Source of the DNA: Nocardioides soli
Lineage (GTDB): Bacteria; Actinomycetota; Actinomycetes; Propionibacteriales; Nocardioidaceae
DNA: 64,000 nt
Assembly (NCBI RefSeq): GCF_014191495.1
Contig: NZ_JACHWR010000002.1
Location: 1,240,001 to 1,304,000, forward strand
Reading direction: 5' to 3'
This document shows positions 57,714 to 64,000 of this stretch, piece by piece. Every line of letters begins with the position of its first letter. Position 1 is the first letter of the stretch. The position numbers and the translations under genes were made by a program. The notes under the pieces are model-generated. The model was not told the origin of the DNA and made no database searches. It saw only the letters and a program-made list of their open reading frames with translations.

Positions 57714-58592
57714 GTGAGGGTGGAGAAGTTGGGACTTGAGAGCACTGTCCGCGCCTGGGCGCACCAGGTCGGGCTCCAGAAGTTCCCCCCTGTGGTCACG
57801 GCGTACCGCGCGTTCGTGAGCTTCCGCTACCGCAACAAGTGGGACTCGGACGTCGTGTTCCGCGGTCACAGGTTCCAGATCGGTCGTGACCTCTCTCTCT
57901 ACCCAGCGGTCGCCAACGGCGGCTTCGAGGAGCAGGAGCTCGATGCCCTGCTGCCGCGCGTCCCGGTGGATGCCCAGGTGTGGGACGTCGGCGGCAATAT
58001 CGGCATCTACGCCGTGCTGCTTGCCGATGCTGCGCGCGATGGTCACGTGGTGGCCTTTGAGCCCGTGCCAGACAGCCATGCCCGCCTCGTCGGGAACCTC
58101 GAGCGGAACGGCGTCCGCAACGTGACCGTCAATCAGGTCGCGTTGTCGGACAAGGACGGCGTCGCCGTGATGGCGGTGCATGCAGACGCGCACGGTTGCG
58201 ACCAGATCGGTGGACCGGTCGAGCCCGGTGTCGCGGCGCTGGAGGTCGAGACGACGTCGGCTGACGCCTTCCAGGCCCGCCAGGGGCTGCCCGACCCGGA
58301 CGTGGTCAAGGTCGACATCGAGGGCCACGAGCCGGAGTTCCTCGACGGAGCGTGGGGGATGCTCTCGCGGCGAAAGCCGCTGCTGATGCTTGAGGTCAAC
58401 CCGGCGGCGTGGAGCGCTGACCGCTACGACCGCTGGCAGGCGACCCTGGACAAGCTGTTCGGTCTGTACGGATCGGGGCAGTGGTACCAGGCTGCCTCGC
58501 ACGCCGTCGTCAGCCACGTTGACGTGCATGGCCTCGAACCGCACGCGTACACGCTGATCCTCCCGCCCGCCGCGGTTGGTGTTGGAGCCTGA
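57714..58592 (+). CDS. FkbM family methyltransferase
   Basis: 292 aa from GTG 57714; GTG 57720 and TTG 57729 (after GGTGGAG) are alternative starts. Class I SAM-methyltransferase motifs: VWDVGGNIGIYAVLLADAARDGHVVAFEPVPDSHARLVGNLERNG, VNQVALSDKDG, and the FkbM-specific DVVKVDIEGHEPEFLDGAWGML followed by PLLMLEVNP. FkbM enzymes O-methylate sugars or polyketides. Located at the left edge of a surface-polysaccharide region, so a sugar substrate is likely. Confidence 0.88.
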   Translation: MRVEKLGLESTVRAWAHQVGLQKFPPVVTAYRAFVSFRYRNKWDSDVVFRGHRFQIGRDLSLYPAVANGGFEEQELDALLPRVPVDAQVWDVGGNIGIYAVLLADAARDGHVVAFEPVPDSHARLVGNLERNGVRNVTVNQVALSDKDGVAVMAVHADAHGCDQIGGPVEPGVAALEVETTSADAFQARQGLPDPDVVKVDIEGHEPEFLDGAWGMLSRRKPLLMLEVNPAAWSADRYDRWQATLDKLFGLYGSGQWYQAASHAVVSHVDVHGLEPHAYTLILPPAAVGVGA

Positions 58593-58660
58593 GACCGCGG
58601 CGCGCCAGATGATCGCACGGGTCTCCCGGCACCGCCACGTGACGAATGAATGAGGACACC

Positions 58661-60289
58661 GTGAAGCTGACCGAGTGGATCGCTGCGGCCGTGGTCGCCT
58701 TAGGCGTACTTCTGTGCGGCGGGGCATGGGCGCTTTCGTCCCCCGTCGGCTCCTCACCTGACGACAGCTACCACCTCTCGTCGATCTGGTGCATTGGTGC
58801 GACCGACAACTCCCTGCCGTGCCGCAAACTGCCCGAGCCTGCGGAGGGTGCTGTTCAGTCGTACAAAGTGCCTGCGATGGTCGCTGGTCCGCAGTGCTAT
58901 GCGTTCGACCCGACGGCATCAGCCGTCTGCCAGGAGCCGCTGCGAGGCAAGAGGGCCGTCACTACCGCAGTGAATTCCGGCGACTATCCGGGTGGCTTCT
59001 ATACGTTCATGCACACTTTCGTCGGCTCGAGCGTCGTGAAGTCTGTCGTGACGATGCGCATGGTGAACGTCCTGATTACGGCGCTGCTCCTGACCGCGAT
59101 CGGCCTTGCGTGCGCCCCTGCTGCGAGACGGATGCTTGCGTACGCCGTGACAGTGACACTCATTCCGCTCGGCTGGTTCATCATCGGGTCGGTCAACCCG
59201 AGTAGCTGGGCAATCGTCGGCGTGACGGCGTGGGGCTTCGCGCTCAACGGCCTGTTCACCGCGCCCTCGAGGCGCCGCGGGATCGCGCTTGGCGCGCTCG
59301 GACTCGTCGGTGCGCTGATGGCGATCGGTGCTCGCGGCGATGCCGCGGTCTACGTCGTCGTCACCGGGGTGGCCGTGTGCATTCTGCACTGGCGCACGCT
59401 GTGGACCCGCAAATGGCTCGCCGCGATTCCAGCCGCTGCCTTCCTGATCGCCGCGTTCGTTTCGCTGACCGCTGGCCAGGTAGGCAGCATCGCGGGCGCC
59501 TCAGCCGAGACCGATCGTCCGCTCAGCGAGGTGCTGACGAACGTCTTCCTCGAATGGCCCGCGCTCATCAGCGGCTCGTTCGGTTATTCATTCGGACTCG
59601 GATGGCTCGACACAGCGGTGCCGACGCTCACGGCGTACCCCGTCGCGATGATTCTCGGCTTCGTGTTCTTGAGCGGCTTCTCGCAAGGGCGATGGTCGAA
59701 AGTCCTCGCCTGCCTGGCCGTTGGCATCCCGCTCATCGCGCTTCCATCTCTGACCTACTACCGCCTTCGCATGATCGTCGGCGAGACGATCCAACCGCGT
59801 TACATCCTGCCGCTGATTCCAGTTCTGGTCGGGTTGGCGCTGGCCGGCCGTGTCCCCGGGACTTCGATCCGATTTACCCGCGTCCAGGGCGCAGTCTTCT
59901 CAGGCGCCCTCAGCCTGGCCACCTCCGCGGCGCTCTACGCCAACATCCGTCGTTACGTCACCGGCACCGACGGCACCTTGCTCATCGACAATCTTGAGTG
60001 GTGGTGGCCCTGGGCGCCGAGCCCGTTCGTCATCATTGCGCTAGGCGGAGTTGGCTTCGCGATGCTCAGTTCGCCGGTGTGGCTGCTCTCGCGTCCGGCG
60101 AAGGACAACGAATCGGTCCGACTGGTCGCATCGGAGGATGACTCGGCCGCGCTCGCTGCCGCACCGCCGCTGGAACCTGCGGCTGCCGAGGGCGAGGAGG
60201 AGGTGCGGGAGTCGTGGCTGCCCGCCGAGCGAAAGCTTGGCGTGGAGAACGAACCTGAGCACCGATCCGCCGAGGAGGCGCCGCGATGA
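58661..60289 (+). CDS. DUF2142-like polytopic membrane protein
   Basis: 542 aa from GTG 58661 (TGAGGACACC just upstream); ATG 58646 is in frame but lacks a site. It has ~11-12 membrane helices; a first large outside loop with SSPDDSYHLSSIWCIG and paired Cys (CRKLPEP, QCYAFD, VCQEPL) fits DUF2142 proteins, which neighbour cell-wall polysaccharide genes and resemble GT-C glycosyltransferases. The final ~70 residues are acidic and hydrophilic. Codon third positions are less GC-rich than in neighbouring genes, hinting at acquisition. Its stop overlaps the next start. Confidence 0.72.
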   Translation: MKLTEWIAAAVVALGVLLCGGAWALSSPVGSSPDDSYHLSSIWCIGATDNSLPCRKLPEPAEGAVQSYKVPAMVAGPQCYAFDPTASAVCQEPLRGKRAVTTAVNSGDYPGGFYTFMHTFVGSSVVKSVVTMRMVNVLITALLLTAIGLACAPAARRMLAYAVTVTLIPLGWFIIGSVNPSSWAIVGVTAWGFALNGLFTAPSRRRGIALGALGLVGALMAIGARGDAAVYVVVTGVAVCILHWRTLWTRKWLAAIPAAAFLIAAFVSLTAGQVGSIAGASAETDRPLSEVLTNVFLEWPALISGSFGYSFGLGWLDTAVPTLTAYPVAMILGFVFLSGFSQGRWSKVLACLAVGIPLIALPSLTYYRLRMIVGETIQPRYILPLIPVLVGLALAGRVPGTSIRFTRVQGAVFSGALSLATSAALYANIRRYVTGTDGTLLIDNLEWWWPWAPSPFVIIALGGVGFAMLSSPVWLLSRPAKDNESVRLVASEDDSAALAAAPPLEPAAAEGEEEVRESWLPAERKLGVENEPEHRSAEEAPR

Positions 60290-60882
60290 GCTACCGCAAG
60301 GTCGATTCGGCCGACGTCGCAGACGACGCGATGATCGGCGACGGCAGCAGTATCTGGCATCTCGCGCAGGTCCGCGAGGGTGCGGTGCTCGGCGAGCAGG
60401 TGATCGTCGGCCGCGGCGCCTACATCGGTACCGGCGTCCACGTGGGTGCCCGGAGCAAGATCCAGAACTACGCGTTGGTCTACGAGCCGGCCCGCTTGGC
60501 CGAGGGCGTCTTCATCGGTCCGGCGGTGGTGCTGACCAACGACACCTACCCGCGCGCGATCACCCCCGAGGGCGGCTTGAAGTCGGCCGACGACTGGGTG
60601 GCCGTCGGCGTGGAGATCGGCACCGGCGCCGCGATCGGCGCTCGCTCCGTCTGCGTCGCTCCGGTCACGATCGGCGCTTGGGCGATCGTCGCGGCCGGCT
60701 CCGTCGTCACCCGCGACATCCCGGCCCACGCCCTGGTCGCCGGTGTCCCGGCCCGCCAGATCGGCTGGGTCGGCGAGCACGGCCGCCGCCTGCTCGAGCA
60801 GGCGGACGGCTCCTTCATCTGCCCGGTCTCGGGCAACCGCTACACCCTGGTCGAGGACACCCTGAAGAAGGTCGAGGCATGA
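60286..60882 (+). CDS. Left-handed beta-helix N-acetyltransferase (WbpD/WlbB-like)
   Basis: 198 aa, ATGA overlap. Hexapeptide repeats: MIGDGSSIWHLAQVREGAVLGEQVIVGRGAYIGTGVHVGARSKIQNYALVYEPARLAEGVFIGPAVVLTND, then VEIGTGAAIGARSVCVAPVTIGAWAIVAAGSVVTRDIPAHALVAGVPARQIGWVGEHG. This matches UDP-2-acetamido-3-amino-2,3-dideoxyglucuronate N-acetyltransferases. Next come the partner aminotransferase and Gfo/Idh dehydrogenase genes, supporting synthesis of UDP-2,3-diacetamido-2,3-dideoxyglucuronic acid. Confidence 0.88.
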   Translation: MSYRKVDSADVADDAMIGDGSSIWHLAQVREGAVLGEQVIVGRGAYIGTGVHVGARSKIQNYALVYEPARLAEGVFIGPAVVLTNDTYPRAITPEGGLKSADDWVAVGVEIGTGAAIGARSVCVAPVTIGAWAIVAAGSVVTRDIPAHALVAGVPARQIGWVGEHGRRLLEQADGSFICPVSGNRYTLVEDTLKKVEA

Positions 60883-61979
60883 CGAGAGAGTTCATCCCCC
60901 CTGCCAAACCGATCGTCGGCGATGAGGAGCGTGCCGCGGTCGACGCGGTGCTCGCGTCGGGGCAGGTCGCCTCCGGTCCCGAGGTCGCCGCCTTCGAGAA
61001 TGAGTTCGCCGACCAGTTGGTCGGCGGTCGGACGACCGTTGCGGTCAACTCCGGCACCTCCGGTCTTCATCTGGGCTTGCTCGCCGCCGGCGTCGGTCCC
61101 GGCGACGAGGTCATCGTGCCGTCGTTCACGTTCGCAGCGACCGCGAACTCCGTCGCGCTGACCGGGGCCACGCCGGTGTTCGTCGACATCGAGCCGACGT
61201 ACTTCTGCCTCGACCCGCAGGCCGTCGAGGCAGCGATCACCGAGCGCACCAAGGGCATCATGCCCGTGCACCTCTTCGGCCACCCGGCCGACATGACCGA
61301 GCTCGCCGGCGTCGCCGAGCGGCACGACGTGGCGCTGTACGAGGACGCCGCTCAGGCCCACGGCGCGACCTGGCAAGGCACCCCCGTCGGTGCGTTCGGC
61401 GCGTTCGGCATGTTCTCGCTCTACCCGACCAAGAACATGACGTCCGGCGAGGGCGGCATGGTGTCCTGCGTCGACGACGAGGTCGCCCGCCAGGTGCGGC
61501 TGCTGCGCAATCAGGGCATGGAGCGCCAGTACGCCAACGAGGTGATCGGCCTCAACAATCGGATGACCGACCTGCACGCCGCGATCGGCCGCGTCCAGCT
61601 GCGGAAGCTGGCCGTCTGGACAGAGACCCGGCGCCAGAACGCGGCGTACCTCTCCGAGCACCTCGAGGGTGTCACGGTCCCGACCATCGCCGACGGCGCG
61701 ACGCATGTCTTCCACCAGTACACGATCCGCGTGGCCGAGGGTCGCGACGAGATGGTGCGGCGGCTACGTGAGGAGTTCCAGGTCGGGTCGGGCGTCTACT
61801 ACCCGATCCCGAACCACCGACTGGAGTCGCTTCGGCACTTCGCCCCCCAGCTCGATTTGCCGCAGACGGAGGTCGCCGCGCGCGAGGTGCTCTCTCTGCC
61901 GGTGCACCCCGCCCTCTCCGCTGGTGACCTCGAACGGATCGTCGAGGCTGTCAACGCCCTCGCGAAGGCAGGCGCCTGA
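60879..61979 (+). CDS. DegT/DnrJ/EryC1/StrS aminotransferase (WbpE/WlbC-like)
   Basis: 366 aa, ATGA overlap. PLP-dependent sugar aminotransferase: VNSGTSGLHLGLLAAGVGPGDEVIVPSFTFAATANSV, ALYEDAAQAHGATWQG, PLP-binding Lys in SLYPTKNMTSGEGGMV, and NEVIGLNNRMTDLHAAIGRVQL. Transfers an amino group from glutamate to C3 of the UDP-3-keto uronic acid made by the adjacent dehydrogenase. The flanking genes are the acetyltransferase and oxidoreductase of the same route. Confidence 0.9.
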   Translation: MTREFIPPAKPIVGDEERAAVDAVLASGQVASGPEVAAFENEFADQLVGGRTTVAVNSGTSGLHLGLLAAGVGPGDEVIVPSFTFAATANSVALTGATPVFVDIEPTYFCLDPQAVEAAITERTKGIMPVHLFGHPADMTELAGVAERHDVALYEDAAQAHGATWQGTPVGAFGAFGMFSLYPTKNMTSGEGGMVSCVDDEVARQVRLLRNQGMERQYANEVIGLNNRMTDLHAAIGRVQLRKLAVWTETRRQNAAYLSEHLEGVTVPTIADGATHVFHQYTIRVAEGRDEMVRRLREEFQVGSGVYYPIPNHRLESLRHFAPQLDLPQTEVAAREVLSLPVHPALSAGDLERIVEAVNALAKAGA

Positions 61980-62977
61980 TGACCGACGAGACCCCCGAGC
62001 TGCGCATCGGCCTGATCGGCCTCGGCGCGATGGGCCGCCACCATGCGCGAGTCATCCGCAGCACGCCGGGTCTTCGGCTGGTGGCCGTGGCGGATCCCGG
62101 CGGTGACCGGTACGGCGTCGCCGGCGACCTGCCGGTGCTGCCCGATATCCAGGCGATCATCGACACCGGCGTCGACGCCGTGATGGTCGCCGTGCCGACG
62201 GTGCTCCACGAGGAGGTCGCGCTCTCGTTGGCCGACGCAGGCGTGCACGCGATGGTCGAGAAGCCCATCGCGCACTCGGTCGAGGCCGGCGAGAAGGTCG
62301 CCCGGGCGTTCGAGGAAGCCGGTCTGGTCGGTGCGGTCGGCTACGTCGAGCGCTGCAACCCCGCGATGATCGCGATGCGCGAGCGGATCGCCTCCGGCGT
62401 GCTGGGCGAGGTCTACCAGATCACGACCTCACGGCAGGGCCCCTTCCCGGAGCGCATCAACGACGTAGGCGTCGTCAAGGACCTCGCCACCCACGACGTC
62501 GATCTCACGCCTTGGTTGGCCGGTTCGCGCTACGCGTCCGTCACCGCGCACGTCACGTACCGGTCGGGCCGCGAGCACGAGGACATGCTGGTTGCTTCTG
62601 GTCGCCTCGAGAACGGCGTGATCGTCAACCACCTCGTCAACTGGCTGTCGCCGCGCAAGGACCGGCACTGCGTGGTGACGGGGGAGAAGGGCGCGCTGGT
62701 CGCGGACACGCTGACCGGCGACCTGACCTACTACGAGAACGGCACGATCGAGGCCGAGTGGGACGCATTGGCGTCCTTCCGCGGCGTCGCAGAGGGCGAC
62801 GTCACCCGATTCGCGCTGCACAAGGTCGAGCCGCTCGCCGCCGAGCACGCGAGCTTCCGCGACGCACTGCGTGGAGACACCTCGAAGATCGTCCCGATGT
62901 CCGAGGGAGTCGAGACGCTGCGCGTGGTCGACGCGTTCCTGCGCTCTGCCCGTGAGGGTGTCTCGATCCGGCTCTGA
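61979..62977 (+). CDS. Gfo/Idh/MocA family oxidoreductase (WbpB/WlbA-like)
   Basis: 332 aa, start overlapping the previous stop. Rossmann GLIGLGAMGRHHARVIRSTPGLRLVAVADP, the family signature MVEKPIAHSVEAGEKV (EKP), and VVKDLATHDVDLTPWLAG with the catalytic D-X3-H region. WbpB/WlbA oxidise C3 of UDP-GlcNAc uronic acid to the 3-keto compound. Together with the two preceding genes and the 2-epimerase gene this gives a UDP-diacetamido-uronic acid pathway. The UDP-GlcNAc 6-dehydrogenase (WbpA) is not in the window. Confidence 0.88.
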   Translation: MTDETPELRIGLIGLGAMGRHHARVIRSTPGLRLVAVADPGGDRYGVAGDLPVLPDIQAIIDTGVDAVMVAVPTVLHEEVALSLADAGVHAMVEKPIAHSVEAGEKVARAFEEAGLVGAVGYVERCNPAMIAMRERIASGVLGEVYQITTSRQGPFPERINDVGVVKDLATHDVDLTPWLAGSRYASVTAHVTYRSGREHEDMLVASGRLENGVIVNHLVNWLSPRKDRHCVVTGEKGALVADTLTGDLTYYENGTIEAEWDALASFRGVAEGDVTRFALHKVEPLAAEHASFRDALRGDTSKIVPMSEGVETLRVVDAFLRSAREGVSIRL

Positions 62978-62989
62978 TCTGAGCGCGTC

Positions 62990-63020
62990 GTCGCCGTCAG
63001 TGGATCTGGCTGACGGCGAC
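62990..63020. terminator. Bidirectional terminator between convergent genes
   Basis: Perfect 11-bp stem GTCGCCGTCAG (62990-63000) and CTGACGGCGAC (63010-63020) with a 9-base loop, 13 bases after the oxidoreductase stop. It also covers the last codons and stop of the minus-strand epimerase gene. Confidence 0.75.
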
Positions 63021-64000
63021 ATACTGCTCCTGGCGGAGGCAGTCCATGACGACCGCGGTCGGGTGGAACTCGTCGAGCTGTGAGGGTCGGCGGTAGCTCT
63101 CCCAGTCGTCGAGGAAGCCCCGGAGCCGGTCGGGATCGAGGCGGGTGAGGACCAGGTTCTCGCCGAGGCCCTGGTGGGACTCCGTCGCGTCTCGCTGGAT
63201 CGCCGCGGGTCGCCCGAGGATGCCGCACTCCTGTTGCAGGCCGCCGGAGTCGGTGACGACGAAGCTGGACCGGGCCAGAATCGGCAGGAAGCGGGCGTAC
63301 GGCTGCTTCGGGACCAGCCGGAACCGGTCGTCGAACAGCCCTGTCAGCCCGAGCTCCTCGATGCGGCGGCGCTCGGTGTCGCCGGCCGGCATCACGAGCG
63401 GCAGCCGGCTGGAGGCCTTGAGCACCTGCAGCGTCTCGGAGAACACCTCGCTGTTGCGCAGCATTTCGAACCGGTGCAGCGTCACGAGACCGAATTCGTC
63501 GGGCAGCTCTACCGGCGGTTGCTGTGCGCCGAGCATCGTCCGGAGCGCGTCGATCGCGGTGTTCGCGCCGGTATCGACGATGAGGCCCTTGGCCTGCTCC
63601 CGACGCAGGTTGTCCACCTCTCGCTGGGTCGGCGCGAAGTGCAGCCGAGCCAGGCGGGCCACCACCCGGCGGTTGATCTCCTCGGGCATCGGGTTGCGGA
63701 TGTCACCCGACCGCATGCCGGCCTCGACGTGGGCCACCGGAGCGCCGAGGAAGCGCCCGACCAGCGCGCCGAGCACGGTTGTGAACGTGTCGCCGTGGAC
63801 GATCAGGAGCGGACGTCCGCGACCGTGCAGCGCGCGGCGAAGCCGACGCCGGTGGCGCAGCGCGTGCAGCGCCACCCGCAGCATCCAGCCGGGCACCTGC
63901 GAGGAGCGGACCAGCGGCCGCTGGGTCCGCGGGTTGATGAAGTGCTCGTCGGGCTGCGACAGCCCCAGATCGTCCAGGGTTGCCCGCAGGCCGTCCACGT
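62997..64000 (-). CDS. UDP-N-acetylglucosamine 2-epimerase family protein (partial, N-terminus outside)
   Basis: 333 codons to the window edge. The family hallmarks VHGDTFTTVLGALVGRFLGAPVAHVEAGMRSGDIRNPMPEEINRRVVARLARLHFAPT, LVTLHRFEML, and TDSGGLQQECGILGRPAAIQRDATE are all present. The usual start (a GxRPQxIK segment ~60 residues earlier) is missing, so the gene continues beyond base 64000. It epimerises UDP-GlcNAc-type sugars at C2; beside the wbpB/D/E-like genes it may make the mannuronic form (WbpI/WlbD role). The conserved HR pair and E-rich loop indicate the catalytic site is intact. Confidence 0.88.
   Translation of the reverse strand, partial: VDGLRATLDDLGLSQPDEHFINPRTQRPLVRSSQVPGWMLRVALHALRHRRRLRRALHGRGRPLLIVHGDTFTTVLGALVGRFLGAPVAHVEAGMRSGDIRNPMPEEINRRVVARLARLHFAPTQREVDNLRREQAKGLIVDTGANTAIDALRTMLGAQQPPVELPDEFGLVTLHRFEMLRNSEVFSETLQVLKASSRLPLVMPAGDTERRRIEELGLTGLFDDRFRLVPKQPYARFLPILARSSFVVTDSGGLQQECGILGRPAAIQRDATESHQGLGENLVLTRLDPDRLRGFLDDWESYRRPSQLDEFHPTAVVMDCLRQEQYVAVSQIH

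Noticed and set aside
1..64000. Prophage, insertion sequence or integrative element
   Set aside because: No transposase, integrase, phage structural gene or flanking direct repeat was found on either strand.

Overview
The window is very GC-rich DNA (most third codon positions are G or C) with mycothiol-type enzymes, TANNNT leaderless promoters, an AfsR/SARP regulator, CYP51 with a 3Fe-4S ferredoxin, and many ATGA/GTGA stop-start overlaps. This points to an actinobacterium, most likely a Nocardioides-like member of the Propionibacteriales. The genus is an inference from gene content and style. I saw no rRNA, tRNA, CRISPR array, integrase or transposase gene.

Layout. 1-6801: the end of an oligopeptide-type ABC transporter followed by a catabolic cluster (FAH-family hydrolase, RidA, Rieske oxygenase, gamma-glutamyltransferase-like enzyme, Rieske ferredoxin-like protein). 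7052-22206: a locus of five secreted proteins built from TolB-like beta-propellers and Ig-like repeats, interleaved with a SARP/AfsR regulator, a mycothiol-isomerase-like protein and a NarL-type two-component system whose kinase carries a second, degenerate phosphoacceptor domain. 22274-35915: a GNAT enzyme, a TRIC-like channel, then an island resembling the M. tuberculosis Rv0764c-Rv0771 neighbourhood (TetR, P450, SDR, CYP51, ferredoxin, aldehyde dehydrogenase, SDR, HIBADH-like, CMD family), interrupted by a frameshifted SulP transporter and a CYTH-Ppx fusion. 36118-42640: a complete phenol-to-muconolactone module (two-component phenol hydroxylase with AraC regulator, LysR regulator, catB, catA, catC). 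In it catB and catA share one reading frame with no stop between them.

42743-50626: a phosphatase, an LLM oxidoreductase, a YnfA-like protein, an ALDH7-type dehydrogenase and a SNF2 helicase. Among these lies a 42-codon secreted peptide gene facing an XRE-TPR regulator. Both genes have a nearly identical AT-rich inverted repeat in front of them, so they look like a peptide-signalling pair. 50712-55789: an ECF sigma/anti-sigma pair, then an overlapping cluster of zinc-less MDR dehydrogenase, divergent PTPS/QueD, GT4 glycosyltransferase, flippase-like membrane protein and RibD-like reductase. 55987-64000: an EmrB/QacA exporter, an FkbM methyltransferase, a DUF2142-like membrane protein and genes for a diacetamido-uronic acid nucleotide sugar.

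Non-coding structure is rich. A 51-bp palindromic repeat family occurs in two arrays in opposite orientation (10063-10406 and 25401-25951). Two copies of a cloverleaf-like palindromic element (31489-31581, 33881-33961) lie between genes of the cyp51 island. Two 63-bp palindromes (35911-35973, 36043-36105) flank a G-rich spacer. The strongest candidates for something undescribed are the peptide/XRE-TPR pair, the cloverleaf elements and the PTPS-glycosyltransferase cluster.
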